64,000 bases of DNA from Pseudaminobacter soli (ex Li et al. 2025) (GCF_003012705.1 NZ_PXYL01000015.1:53763-117762), one strand, 5' to 3'; shown: positions 52,088 to 62,022, numbered from the stretch's first letter. A program made the numbers and translations. The notes: generated by a model not told the origin, from the letters alone.

Positions 52088-53678
52088 GCAGGTCCTTCCC
52101 GCACCGAAGCCGCTCAACCAGGCGCCATGGTTCGCGCCTGTCCGCAACATCGTGATTCTCCTGGTCCTGTGGGAAGTCGCCGGCCGCTTCCACCTGGTCG
52201 CCGACGGCGCGCTGCCATCGCTCACCGCCATAGTCGAACGCTTCTGGGCGGACCGCGCGGACTATCCTGCGCACGTGTGGTCCACGCTGGTTTCGTCCGC
52301 CCTAGGTTTCGCCATCGGCAACATCGTTGCCGTGGCAGCCGGTATCCTGTTCGTACTTTCGCCCCTGGCGGCCCGGCTGTTCCGCGGCTTCAACGTGACC
52401 ATTTTCGCGGTGCCTACCATAGCGATCGCGCCGATCCTGGCACTGACAATGACAGGCATCTCACCCCGCGTGACGCTGGCCGCAATGGGCTGCTACTTCG
52501 TGACCATGACGGCGACTGTGGTCGGCCTGACGCAGATCGATCTGCGCAGCGCCGATCTGGTGCGGGCCTATGGCGGGGGCAAATGGGACGTGATGCGTTT
52601 CGTCCAACTCCGTAGCGCATTGCCTATCATCCTTGCCGGCCTGCAGGTGGCTGCTCCAAACGCGGTTCTGGGCGCCATCCTCGCGGAATTCGGCGGTGGC
52701 GGTCGCTGGGGTCTTGGAATCTATCTGCTCGGCTCGCTCGGCCGCGCCGACCCGCCGCGTCTGTGGAGCATCGGCCTGGTCGCGACGGCCATCGCCGGCA
52801 TCGCCTATTTCATCTTCGGCCTGATTTCGGCGCGCGTCACCGGCGCATCGAAAGCAGTGACGATGACGACGTCGCTGCCGCCGGCTGGGGCAAGGACCGG
52901 CGGTCAATGGCCAAGTCTAGCGGTAGCGTTCGGGTCGATCGCGGTTCCGCTCGTTCTTTGGTGGGCGTTCATCAAGCTGCTCGGCGTCCCTGAGATGATC
53001 GGCAAGACGCCTTGGGGCGTGATCGAATATCTGTTCTTCTTGCCCCTCTCGCAGCAGGCGCAGACCCGCCTTCTGGACGCGATGGGACAGACGCTGCCGA
53101 TCACAATCGTGGGCACGTTCGCCGGTCTTGCCGCTGCCTTCGCACTGTCGGTGTCGAGCCGGTTGGTGCCGAACTTCACCCGCGCGCTGATGCCAGTGGC
53201 GCTGTTTTCACAGACCATGCCACTGATCGCCACCATTCCGCTGTTCGTGTTGCTGCTCGGACGCGGCTGGCTGGTGACGCTGATCATCACCATTTCGGTG
53301 ACGTTCTTCCCGGCCTTCATCACGCTCGCGCAAGGCATGAAGATGACGCCGCGCGCAGCACTTGACCTGCCGAAGGCCTACGGCGCGGGCGCGTGGACCG
53401 AACTCAAGCTGGTCGGCATTCCGGCCGCCCTGCCCTATCTTTTCGCTGCGGCGCGGCTGACAGTGCCCCGCGCGCTTCTCGGAGTGATGATCGCCGAATG
53501 GCTGGCCACCGGAAAGGGGCTCGGCAACCTGCTCAACCAGTCGCGCGGCTATCTCGACTACGGCATGATCTGGACCGTAGCTGCGGCCTCAGTCGTGTTG
53601 TCGGTTGCCCTTTATCAGATTGTCGTGCTTGTCGAGCGCCGGGTGCTTGCCAATATGGGCATGCGCGGATCGGAATAG
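52077..53678 (+). CDS. ABC transporter permease, two permease domains fused
   Basis: A 533-aa protein, twice the usual length. The first half (about 20-260) and second half (about 285-525) each have six or so helices and their own coupling loop: DLVRAYGGGKWDVMRFVQL in the first, DLPKAYGAGAWTELKLVGI in the second. The two EAA-like loops show it is a tandem fusion of two permeases, so one chain could form the whole channel. It is followed 9 bases later by adenine deaminase. Confidence 0.9.
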   Translation: MAAEQVLPAPKPLNQAPWFAPVRNIVILLVLWEVAGRFHLVADGALPSLTAIVERFWADRADYPAHVWSTLVSSALGFAIGNIVAVAAGILFVLSPLAARLFRGFNVTIFAVPTIAIAPILALTMTGISPRVTLAAMGCYFVTMTATVVGLTQIDLRSADLVRAYGGGKWDVMRFVQLRSALPIILAGLQVAAPNAVLGAILAEFGGGGRWGLGIYLLGSLGRADPPRLWSIGLVATAIAGIAYFIFGLISARVTGASKAVTMTTSLPPAGARTGGQWPSLAVAFGSIAVPLVLWWAFIKLLGVPEMIGKTPWGVIEYLFFLPLSQQAQTRLLDAMGQTLPITIVGTFAGLAAAFALSVSSRLVPNFTRALMPVALFSQTMPLIATIPLFVLLLGRGWLVTLIITISVTFFPAFITLAQGMKMTPRAALDLPKAYGAGAWTELKLVGIPAALPYLFAAARLTVPRALLGVMIAEWLATGKGLGNLLNQSRGYLDYGMIWTVAAASVVLSVALYQIVVLVERRVLANMGMRGSE

Positions 53679-53687
53679 GGTGAGACG

Positions 53688-55385
53688 ATGGCAAGCGATT
53701 TGAGACGGCGCATCGACCAGGGCTCCGGCAATGAACGCGCCGACATCGTGTTGAAGGGCGGACGTTTCTTCGATCTCGTCTCTGGCGAACTTGTCGCGGG
53801 CGATCTCGCCATCTGCGGCGACCGGATCGTTGGTACATGCGACTGCTATGCGGGCAAGACCGAGATCGATGTATCGGGGCAGGTGCTGGTTCCCGGATTC
53901 ATCGACACCCATCTCCACATCGAATCCTCGATGGTGACGCCGTTCGAATTCGACCGCTGCGTGCTGCCGCGCGGCGTGACCACCGCGATCTGCGACCCGC
54001 ACGAGATCGCGAATGTTCTGGGCGCCACCGGCATCCGCTATTTCCTTGACTGCTCCGAACAGACGATCATGGACGTGCGCGTGCAGCTCCCCAGCTGCGT
54101 GCCGGCAACGCATCTGGAAACCTCCGGTGCCAAACTGGACATCGATGAGCTTCTGCCCTTTCGCAGCCATCCCAAGGTGATCGGGCTGGCCGAATTCATG
54201 AATTACCCCGGCGTTCTGGCGAAAGACCCGACCTGCATGGCCAAGCTGGAAGCCTTCCAGGGCGGGCATATCGACGGGCATGCGCCGCTGCTCCGCGGCA
54301 AGCCGCTGAACGGCTATCTCGCGGCGGGCATCCGCACGGACCATGAAACCACGACGGCCGAGGAGGCCCGCGAGAAGCTCACCAAGGGTATGCATATCCT
54401 CGTGCGCGAAGGTTCGGTGTCCAAGGACCTGGACAGCCTGATTCCGATCATCACAGAGCGTTATTCGCCCTTCATCGCGCTGTGCACGGATGACCGCAAC
54501 CCGCTCGACATCGCCGAGCACGGCCATCTGGACTACATGATCCGCCACGCCGTCTCGAAGGGTGTCGAACCGCTGGCGATCTACCGCGCAGCCAGCATCT
54601 CGGGCGCGCGCGCCTTCGGCCTAAAGGACCGCGGCCTGATCGCGCCCGGCTGGCGCGCCGACGTCGTGGTGCTGGATTCGCTGGAAAGCTGCCGGGCACA
54701 GATGGTCTTCTCGGCTGGGCGGCTCGTGACCCCCGAACTGTTCGGCAGCCGCAAGCCGGTCGAGCCGGTCGGTCGCCGAAGCGTGAAGGTCGGGCCGATC
54801 GGCGTCAGCGACCTCGCCGTGCCGTCAAGCCAGGAAGCCTCTGTCATCGGCATCATGCCGGGCAAGATCATCACCGAGCATCTACGCATGAAACTGCCGC
54901 AGGCGGACGGTCGGACGACCGTTGACACCGTTCGCGACGTCGTCAAGGTGGCAGTGGTCGAGCGGCACGGGCGCAACGGGCATGTCTCGCCGGGCTTTGT
55001 GAAGGGTTTTGGGCTGAAGCGCGGGGTGATCGCCTCGACCGTCGGTCACGACAGCCATAACATTTGCGCAGTCGGCGTGGACGATGCCGACATGGTCGTC
55101 GCCATCAACCGGTTGGCCGAGATCGAAGGCGGGTTCGTGGTCGTGGCCGACGGCGAGGTGCTGGCCGAGATCGCACTGCCCATAGCCGGGCTGATGAGCC
55201 TCGACAGCTACGACACGGTACGCGACAGACTCCGGCCGCTGCGCGCTGCAGCGAAGGAACTCGGCTCGACGCTCGAGGAACCGTTCCTGCAGATCGCCTT
55301 CCTTCCGCTGCCCGTCATCCCGCACCTCAAGATCACCGATCGCGGCATGGTGGACGTCGACAGATTCGACTTCGTTGAGGCGTAG
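53688..55385 (+). CDS. ade: Adenine deaminase
   Basis: A 565-aa metal-dependent amidohydrolase that turns adenine into hypoxanthine and ammonia. [20 protein letters not shown] near residue 70 gives the HxH ligands and the Glu-Ser-Ser of the family. [21 protein letters not shown] and [11 protein letters not shown] follow, and the C-terminal domain has [14 protein letters not shown]. Length is normal. GGTGAGACG precedes ATG 53688. As last gene of the RpiR-controlled operon, it implies that the importer carries adenine or a compound yielding it. Confidence 0.93.
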   Translation: MASDLRRRIDQGSGNERADIVLKGGRFFDLVSGELVAGDLAICGDRIVGTCDCYAGKTEIDVSGQVLVPGFIDTHLHIESSMVTPFEFDRCVLPRGVTTAICDPHEIANVLGATGIRYFLDCSEQTIMDVRVQLPSCVPATHLETSGAKLDIDELLPFRSHPKVIGLAEFMNYPGVLAKDPTCMAKLEAFQGGHIDGHAPLLRGKPLNGYLAAGIRTDHETTTAEEAREKLTKGMHILVREGSVSKDLDSLIPIITERYSPFIALCTDDRNPLDIAEHGHLDYMIRHAVSKGVEPLAIYRAASISGARAFGLKDRGLIAPGWRADVVVLDSLESCRAQMVFSAGRLVTPELFGSRKPVEPVGRRSVKVGPIGVSDLAVPSSQEASVIGIMPGKIITEHLRMKLPQADGRTTVDTVRDVVKVAVVERHGRNGHVSPGFVKGFGLKRGVIASTVGHDSHNICAVGVDDADMVVAINRLAEIEGGFVVVADGEVLAEIALPIAGLMSLDSYDTVRDRLRPLRAAAKELGSTLEEPFLQIAFLPLPVIPHLKITDRGMVDVDRFDFVEA

Positions 55386-55758
55386 GCGCCACTACGACAG
55401 TTTCATGAACCGGCCACGGTGATCCTGAGATCGCATCAGAACGCGATGCGCTTATCCGTACTAGGTGACCGTTTGAATGTCCGTTTCGAAGTGGCGGCCT
55501 TGAGTTTCTGAATGTCCGACATGGGGCGTATTGCTGTTAGACAGCAAAGGTGCCGTAAGGCGACTGGCAGCTTCTATCGACCCTACGAAAGCAGAAGTCG
55601 TTGACCTTTGTTTTCTTACGGGTCGTATGGCAGCTATTTTTGCCCAATGACAGCGCCTTCCTAGCTAGAACTGTTTTGGAGTGATGGTAGCATTGCGTTG
55701 CGCCTTACGAGCAGTACGCGAAGCGCTAGCGGATCAAATTGCAGATAGGCCGGCCCCA
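55386..55758. other. Intergenic region before the GHKL ATPase
   Basis: No gene seen. It holds a weak inverted repeat CGCATC/GATGCG at about 55431-55450 that could end the adenine deaminase operon. TGAATGTCCG occurs twice (near 55475 and 55510), and the TGGCAGCT repeat motif twice (55565, 55628). The promoter of the next gene should lie here. Confidence 0.45.
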
Positions 55759-57831
55759 ATGAACCAAATTATCGCCCTGCAGCCAGGAATGCTTCGAACC
55801 AACCTCAGGGGGCAGATCCGGCAGACACAGCTTCCGAAATGGAAGGCGCTACTTCCGCTGTTCGAGGCGGTGATGAACTCTTTTCAAGCGATTCAGGACG
55901 CGAAGTCCGACAGGCGGCATCGTGTCACGATCGTCGTGGAGCGGGACGAAGATCTGCTCGACGAGGACAACGCCCCTATCGTCGGCTTCGAGATTCGCGA
56001 TACCGGCATCGGCTTCACCGACGAGAATTTCGACTCGTTCAACACTGCATATTCGGAACATAAGTACGAACGAGGCGGGAAAGGCCTCGGCCGGTTCATG
56101 TGGCTCAAGGCTTTCGAGACGGTCCACGTCAGAACGACTTTCCAAGCCCAGGACGGCTATGACGAGCCAAGTCACTGGCTGCGTGATTTCGAGTTCGGCT
56201 TCGACTACGACCCCGACGCGGCCAGCGCGACGCAGACCGATAGCGGTGCGTCGGGAACCACGGTCAGGCTCGGGGGCTTCCTTTCACCCTACCGCGAGGA
56301 GTGCCCGGCTGACATCGAGATACTGGCGCAGCGACTGGCCGAGCATTTCATCCTCGTCCTGATGCAGCCGGAATGCCCCGAGGTCGAGATTCATGACGGC
56401 GGCATCAAGCTGTCCCTCAACAAAGTGTTCGACGAGAACTTCCAGCGCGGCGGGCACAGCGGGAACTTCGAGATAGCCGGGCGGAGTTTCCGCATCGATG
56501 GGTTTCGCCTCCACTCGCCTCGCGCATCGAAACATCGCCTGATCTACGCGGCAAACTCCCGCGCGGTGAACACCGAAAGGCTCGACCAGTTCATCCCCAA
56601 CTTCATCGGGCGGCTGCAGGACGAGGAGGGTGACAGTTTCGTCTACCTCGCGGTTGTCCAAGGGGACTACCTCAACGACAGGGTCAACAATTTCCGCACC
56701 GACTTTGACATGCGCGAGGAACTGGAGGACGGACAAGGCGATCTGCTTCAAGTAGAAGACCTCCGACGGTCCGACATCCGGGCGGAATGCCTCGCGTTCG
56801 TGCAACGGGACCTCGCCGAGCTGATCGACGGCCTCAACACCGCAAAAGCCAAGCGGGTCCGGGATTACGTCCGAACCGAAGCTCCACAGTACAAACCCCT
56901 CCTTCGCTACCTGGATGAGTTCATCGGCTCGATCTCGCCGAACGCCTCTAAAATGGACATGGAGTTGGCGCTCCATCGGGAACTCCATCAACGCGAAGTC
57001 AGCCTGAAAAGGGAAGGATCCCGCATACTGACCGAGGCCGCCAAGCAGGAGGACTACGAAGGGTACCGCCAGCGCCTATCGGAGTTCATGGAACGTTCAA
57101 ACGAACTCGGCGTCTCGGCCCTCGCCCAGTACGTATCCCATCGTAAGATCATCATCGAGCTGTTGGAGAAGGCGCTCTCCAATGACAAGAGGACGGGCAA
57201 GTACCCGCTCGAGGAGGCAGTGCACAATATCCTGTTCCCAATGAGGGCGACGGACCAGGATATCCTCTATTCGCAACAGAATCTTTGGATCATCGACGAA
57301 CGCCTCAACTTCCATTCGTTCATCGCTTCCGACCGGCCTCTCAACTCCCACACCGATTTCACCTCGAAATCACGGAAGCGGCCGGACCTTTTCATCTTTG
57401 ACCGGAAGATTGCATTCTCTGAAAAGATCGACGACGGGATGCCTCTCAACAGCATCACCGTCATCGAGTTCAAGCGACCGCAGCGGGACGACTACACCGG
57501 CGACGACAATCCGCTCAGACAAGTGTTCGAGCAAATACAACTCATTCGCGGTGGCCAGTTCAAGGATGACAACGGCCGGCCGTTGTCGGTTGCGGGGGAC
57601 AAGATCCCCGCTTTCGCCTACGTCGTCTGCGACATCACGCCGAGCATGCACGCCGAGCTGAAGATGTCGGACGCGATGCCTACGCCGGATCAGCGCTCCT
57701 ATTACGGATATCACCGGACCTTCGGGATCTACTTCGAGGTCATCGACTACGGTCGGCTTCTTGCCGATGCCAAGCGGCGCAACCGCGTCTTCTTCGACCG
57801 CCTGAACCTCATGGACGCGCAACGCCCCTAG
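55759..57831 (+). CDS. GHKL ATPase with PD-(D/E)XK nuclease-like C-terminus
   Basis: A 690-aa protein. The N-terminal GHKL ATPase has an N box (FEAVMNSFQAI, residues 35-45), DTGIGF (81-86) and the lid motif GGKGLGRF (106-113), then GTTVRL. A second ribosomal-S5-like domain and a helical middle follow. The C-terminus has RPDLFIF (about 541) and ITVIEFKRP (about 567), a D...ExK pattern like PD-(D/E)XK nucleases. ATG 55759 is the likely start; GTG 55681 and ATG 55684 are in frame. It stands alone between mobile remnants, as many defence genes do. Function unproven. Confidence 0.75.
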   Translation: MNQIIALQPGMLRTNLRGQIRQTQLPKWKALLPLFEAVMNSFQAIQDAKSDRRHRVTIVVERDEDLLDEDNAPIVGFEIRDTGIGFTDENFDSFNTAYSEHKYERGGKGLGRFMWLKAFETVHVRTTFQAQDGYDEPSHWLRDFEFGFDYDPDAASATQTDSGASGTTVRLGGFLSPYREECPADIEILAQRLAEHFILVLMQPECPEVEIHDGGIKLSLNKVFDENFQRGGHSGNFEIAGRSFRIDGFRLHSPRASKHRLIYAANSRAVNTERLDQFIPNFIGRLQDEEGDSFVYLAVVQGDYLNDRVNNFRTDFDMREELEDGQGDLLQVEDLRRSDIRAECLAFVQRDLAELIDGLNTAKAKRVRDYVRTEAPQYKPLLRYLDEFIGSISPNASKMDMELALHRELHQREVSLKREGSRILTEAAKQEDYEGYRQRLSEFMERSNELGVSALAQYVSHRKIIIELLEKALSNDKRTGKYPLEEAVHNILFPMRATDQDILYSQQNLWIIDERLNFHSFIASDRPLNSHTDFTSKSRKRPDLFIFDRKIAFSEKIDDGMPLNSITVIEFKRPQRDDYTGDDNPLRQVFEQIQLIRGGQFKDDNGRPLSVAGDKIPAFAYVVCDITPSMHAELKMSDAMPTPDQRSYYGYHRTFGIYFEVIDYGRLLADAKRRNRVFFDRLNLMDAQRP

Positions 57832-58102
57832 AATACGACCAAAAGAGATCGCGTAGGGAAACGACCTGCCCGCCTCCCCGGGCGCAGGTCTACTTTCGCG
57901 CCGCTCTTCAGCTCAAAAAGTCGGCTTGAGTCGAATGGCAGCTTTTTGGAAATCGCGAAATGTTCTGAACGGCTGAAATGGGGCGCGAAGCTGACCGGCA
58001 GTTCTGGGGCCGAGTGCGGTCTGACTGCTCTTGGATTGGGAAGGAGCGATAACTGCCGTTCGTCCAGCTTCAGGCCGGTGGCAGCTTCCGACCCCTTAGC
58101 AG
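57832..58102. repeat. Intergenic stretch with TGGCAGCT-type repeats
   Basis: Between the GHKL gene and the hydrolase pseudogene. Two copies of the TGGCAGCTT motif lie at 57936-57944 and 58079-58087. Related copies lie at 55565, 55628, 59091 and 61124, several followed by CGACC. I see no gene. Confidence 0.45.
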
Positions 58103-58947
58103 TCATTCCATGGATTTCGTGCCGCTCCCGATTGCAGCCACTTCCGCCAAGAATGCTGACACAGCAGCGCCCAACTTCTCTGGCTCGTCATATGGTAGGC
58201 CGTGCCCGGCATCAGGGATCAGCTCATAGCGCAGTGGTGGATTAATGCCCTGTAACTCGCAGGCAGTCTCAAGCGAGACGATGCCGCGATCACCAATCAG
58301 AAGCAGTATCGGAGCACCTATGTTCTGCATCAGCTTGCGCCAGTCCGGGTTAGGTGGCGTGAGAACTTCGAAAGCGCTCAAGCTGGTGTGAAGCCTCGCA
58401 TCGACCATATATTCAATCATCTCTGCCGACCGATTCGGGCTTCTAAGGCGCGCCTGGGTGAGCAGGTCATCCCTTGTCGACTGGAGCAATTGCTGATGCT
58501 CTGCTGCGACGTTACTTTCGTAAACCTCGCGCTGCCACTCTGGACTGATAAAAGTAGGGTCGATAAGGACGACGGCCTTCGTGGCCGATCCAAGCTCGCT
58601 GGCAACAAGCGCAGCGGTCATCCCACCCATCGAGTGTCCAACCAATGTCGGAGCGTTTAGCTCCAACTCCTCGATGAGCCCAAGAACATCGTCGGCCAGA
58701 TCGCTATACAGATAGCCGTTCTCAGGGGCGCTGGAGCCGCCATGTCCCGGGCATCGGGCAGGACCACATCGAAGGCATCTTCGAGCGCGTGCGCCAGGGG
58801 CAACAAACAGGCGCCGCTTCCGATCAGCCCGTGCAGGGCAACAAGCGGAGGCTTGTCCCCGCCTGTTCGGCGGTAATGAATGTTTATGCCGTTTGCACGA
58901 CAGATGCCGCTGTACCATGCCGGAGGGTGCTCCTCGCGTTTGCTCAT
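58103..58947 (-). pseudogene. Alpha/beta hydrolase with a one-base deletion
   Basis: ATG 58947 gives MSKREEHPPAWYSGICRANG, then PLVALHGLIGSG (oxyanion HG) and DVVLPDAR. The match then shifts frame to GHGGSSAPENGYLYSDLADD, LVGHSMGGMTAALVA (nucleophile elbow with Ser) and DAGHGLPYDEPEKL (catalytic His). One G appears to be missing in the CCCGGG run near 58745 (DARG-HGG is the expected reading). All active-site residues survive, so the loss may be recent or a sequencing error. Confidence 0.85.
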
Positions 58948-59442
58948 GCCGGAGATACTTGCACGCGCTGTTCTCCACGGTCGATAGGCATCGCTTCCCC
59001 GCAAATGGCAGGTTCCGCCGTGCTGGCGTTTAGAAGCTGCTGTCCCGCCAACCACCAACTCGTGACGTTCAGGAGCTCCGATCGACGACCCGGCAGCTAT
59101 CGACCGCATTCCCGTCGTTCGAGGTGGGGCCATAAAGTCCTGAGAGCGATCGATCAAGGCACTATGACGGCGACTGCCCTCCTCCGGATGATCAGCGTTC
59201 AATCGTCCAGTCAAGCGGCGAGGACGTCCAGCGTCTGCAGCCCATGCTCCACCGCGCCGAAACCAACGACCAACTGGCGACGCTCTCGGCTTGGGTGAAG
59301 CTGGCGCATGGTCAGCCCGGTCTTGCCGTCGCTGTGCTTATCACGGCTGGATGGCGCCATTCTCAAACCACTAAACCAGGTGCAATGCACGGACGCTTAA
59401 GTGTCCGCTTGACTTTCATCGGGCAAGCTGTAACCTAAGTAC
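58948..59442. other. 495 bases without an identifiable gene
   Basis: Short frames only, none with a family motif. CGGCAGCTATCGACC at 59091 belongs to the dispersed repeat. The ArsR promoter should lie near its right end. Confidence 0.45.
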
Positions 59443-59820
59443 ATGCTTGAGTATTCAGAACAACTTGATAGGGCGTTCCACGCGCTCGCTGATGCAACTC
59501 GGCGGCGGATTCTCGAACACCTTTCACGTGGCCCAGCCTCGGTAAGTGATCTGGCAAAGCCCTTCGACACATCCCTCTCCGCGATCCATCAGCATGTGCA
59601 AGTGCTTGAGGCAAGCGGACTGGTTATCACAGAGAAACGCGGACGAGTCCGCGGATGCCGAATTTCAAGCGAGGCGGTCTTGCGTGTCGAAAATTGGTTG
59701 AACGAACGTCGCCAGCATTGGGAGGGCCACTTTGACCGGCTGGGAGAATTGCTCGAAGGCAAAGAAACTTTTGATAAGGCTGACGGTACGAGCCAGTCAT
59801 GCCAAGGAGACAAGGCATGA
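59443..59820 (+). CDS. ArsR family transcriptional regulator
   Basis: A 125-aa winged-helix regulator: LDRAFHALADATRRRILEHL, SVSDLAKPFDTSLSAIHQHV and VLEASGLVITEKRGR. No metal-binding Cys box is visible, as in the sub-group that is paired with SRPBCC proteins. Its stop overlaps the SRPBCC start (ATGA). It likely represses its own operon. Confidence 0.92.
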   Translation: MLEYSEQLDRAFHALADATRRRILEHLSRGPASVSDLAKPFDTSLSAIHQHVQVLEASGLVITEKRGRVRGCRISSEAVLRVENWLNERRQHWEGHFDRLGELLEGKETFDKADGTSQSCQGDKA

Positions 59821-60296
59821 CCGGAACACCCTTATTCCACGGTACATTTACGCTGAAGCGCCTGTGGGCGGCGTCGCCCGCCCGCGTGTTCGGCGCGTGG
59901 TGCGACCCGCAGATCAAGGCGCAGTGGTTCACGGGTCCGGCAGAAAAATGGACCCTTATGCGCCGCTCGATGGATTTTTGTGTGGGTGGACAGGAAATAC
60001 TGCACGGGCGCTTCAACGAGAGCGGTCTTGAGACACTCTTTGAAGCGCGTTTTCATGTGATCGAGCCGGCCGAGCGTCTGGTCTATGCCTATGACCTGCA
60101 TCATTCCGGTCGCTTTCACTCAGTGACGCTGTCGAGCCTGGAGCTTGATGAGGAGGCGGGCAAAACCCGCGTCTCTTACACCGAACAGATTGTGTTTCTC
60201 GATGGCAAGGACGGCACAGCTGATCGCCGTCACGGCACGGGAATTCAATTCGACATGATCGAAACTACCCTTCAATCCTTGGGAGTATTGAAATGA
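59817..60296 (+). CDS. SRPBCC (AHSA1-like) family protein
   Basis: A 159-aa START-like domain protein: FTLKRLWAASPARVFGAWCD and PAEKWTLMRR at the start, EARFHVIEPAERLVYAYDL in the middle and GIQFDMIETTLQSLG at the end. It starts at ATG 59817 inside the ArsR stop. ArsR-SRPBCC pairs are common; the SRPBCC partner is thought to bind a hydrophobic ligand. Confidence 0.92.
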   Translation: MTGTPLFHGTFTLKRLWAASPARVFGAWCDPQIKAQWFTGPAEKWTLMRRSMDFCVGGQEILHGRFNESGLETLFEARFHVIEPAERLVYAYDLHHSGRFHSVTLSSLELDEEAGKTRVSYTEQIVFLDGKDGTADRRHGTGIQFDMIETTLQSLGVLK

Positions 60297-60952
60297 GCCT
60301 TGCGCTCTATGGCCATCCGTTCGCCTCCTTTGTCTGGAAACCATTGATCGCTCTATACGAGCGCGGCCTGACCTTCGACTTCCGAATGGTCGACTCCGAC
60401 CACCCGCAGAATGCTAGGCGCATGGCTGAGCTCTCCCCCACGGGGCAATTTCCCGCCCTGGTCGATGGCGACAGAAAAGTCACCCAAAGCAACAGCATTA
60501 TCGAATATCTCGACCTATTTCACGGCGACGCTCCGCCGATGGTGCCTGAGAATGCCCGTGAAGCGCTTGACGCCCGTATGATCGCGGATGTGTTTGATGA
60601 TTATATCCACGCTCAGACGCAGCGGATCGTTGGTGATGCTCTGCGTGGCGAGGATGAGCGTGATCCGCGGGGCGTTGCCGATGCGCATATTTTGATGGAG
60701 CGCTGCTACGATTGGATGGAGCCACGTTTGCATGGTCAGGAATGGGCGACCTGCGGCGGGTTCACAATTGCTGATTGTGCCGCTGCACCAGCGCTTTTCT
60801 ATGGTGATTGGGTGCATCCAATTCCTGCACGTTGCACAGCACTTGCCGCCTACCGGGCACGACTCCTGTCCCGCCCGTCTGTAGCGCGCGTAGTTGAGGA
60901 GGCTCGGCCTTATCGGCCCTTTTTCCCATTAGGAGCACCTGAGCGGGACTAG
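60293..60952 (+). CDS. Glutathione S-transferase family protein
   Basis: A 219-aa GST. The N-terminal thioredoxin-like domain has SLALYGHPFASFVWKPLIAL, SPTGQFPALVDGDRKVTQSN and SIIEYLD (the glutathione gamma-Glu contact). The helical C-terminal half has FTIADCAAAPALFY. It overlaps the SRPBCC stop by ATGA, completing a three-gene operon. It probably conjugates or dehalogenates an organic electrophile. Confidence 0.92.
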   Translation: MSLALYGHPFASFVWKPLIALYERGLTFDFRMVDSDHPQNARRMAELSPTGQFPALVDGDRKVTQSNSIIEYLDLFHGDAPPMVPENAREALDARMIADVFDDYIHAQTQRIVGDALRGEDERDPRGVADAHILMERCYDWMEPRLHGQEWATCGGFTIADCAAAPALFYGDWVHPIPARCTALAAYRARLLSRPSVARVVEEARPYRPFFPLGAPERD

Positions 60953-61240
60953 GTCTCGCCAAAAAATCAAGTGGGCGACTTGGAATGCGCGTTCGAGTTC
61001 CTGATTGCCTCCGGCAAACACGACCCTGACATTCCAACCACCAGTTCGCTTTCCCCTAAGGCAGCCTGAAAGCGGACAGGCGGGTTTCCACCCATTGCTG
61101 ACGCTGCCGGTGACAAAGCGTGTCGGCAGCTTCTAGGAGCGAAGACCTGCTGCGTCGATGACCGATTAGGGGCGCAAAGCCGACATGCCGGGCGCCCCCT
61201 GTGAGGGTCTGCGTCGTGCCGAGTTCTTCCACCCAGCAGG

Positions 61241-61528
61241 TCAGAGTTCTTTTAGTGCAGAACTAAGGGCCAGACGCACGCCTGCGCCTCCGCCGTTCTC
61301 TGGGATAAACTCGATACCAGCCTCAACTAACGCTTTGAGGATTTTGCTCGAAGTCTCTGCTCTTCCTCGTAGAGGACCGTCCACTGCTTCGAGTCGAGCG
61401 ATCGTTGGCTCGGAAACTTTTGAGTGAATTGCAAGGTCTGTTTGGGACCAACCGAGCAAAGCACGCGCCGCCTTCACCTGACGAGTGGTTATCCCCCGAA
61501 CAGGAAATGATAGATTTTCTATTGACAT
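61241..61528 (-). CDS. Small XRE-type helix-turn-helix regulator
   Basis: A 95-aa protein. RQVKAARALLGWSQTDLAIH, SKVSEPTIARLEA is a clear HTH_3 domain (about 16-60), and the end ALVEAGIEFIPENGGGAGVR is common in stand-alone rhizobial XRE proteins. ATG 61528 has GAGTGA upstream. TTTGAGTGAAT at its start is repeated nearly exactly inside the gene near 61420, a possible self-control site. Base composition is lower in GC than its neighbours. Confidence 0.85.
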   Translation of the reverse strand: MSIENLSFPVRGITTRQVKAARALLGWSQTDLAIHSKVSEPTIARLEAVDGPLRGRAETSSKILKALVEAGIEFIPENGGGAGVRLALSSALKEL

Positions 61529-61665
61529 TCACTCAAATCGAATTGATATTTTTCCTATCATTTGTCTGCTAGATCGTCATTCTTGGTCTCGCAGAGCGGC
61601 TGACCTAGATGCGGGAACATCCTGGCCAGCCTGACCACAATCTAAGCTTCGGAGGAGCTCGGATC

Positions 61666-62022
61666 ATGGCTGATTCCGACCATAGCACGAGTTTTGGCTG
61701 CGTCACGCGGCGGATGGCGCTGGGTGGCGTGGTTGTTGCTGCAACCGGCTGGGCGCTGGGTAGCCCAGCGTCGGCACGCGCCGGCGCGTCGGATGCGACC
61801 CCTGACCCGGCGCTGGCTCTGTGGCGGCAGTGGGCGGGGGCGCATGCGCAGGCGCAGCGGCTTTGCCGGCGGCAGCAGGAGCTGGAGAACGGGCCGCGGC
61901 ATGGCGCGCGAGCGCTTCGCCGCCACGAACGCCGCCAACGACAATGCCGGGTCCAAACCGCCGGTCGAGACAACCAGGCCCGGTGCCCGCGACAGCAGCT
62001 AGACCGCAAGGGAGATCACTGC
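61666..62022 (+). pseudogene. Small Tat-signal-like gene fragment open into the recombinase
   Basis: ATG 61666, with GGAGGAGCTCGG before it, starts MADSDHSTSFGCVTRRMALG then GVVVAATGWALGSPASARA, a Tat-like leader, followed by PALALWRQWAGAHAQAQRLC. After about residue 70 it appears to leave its own coding sequence, yet the frame stays open and joins the recombinase gene at 62023. A different frame holds a tail ending at 62002 (FAATNAANDNAG). This looks like a truncated gene whose stop was lost. Confidence 0.5.

Noticed and set aside
55429..55450. CGCATC/GATGCG inverted repeat as terminator of the adenine deaminase operon
   Set aside because: The stem is only 6 bp and no T run follows.
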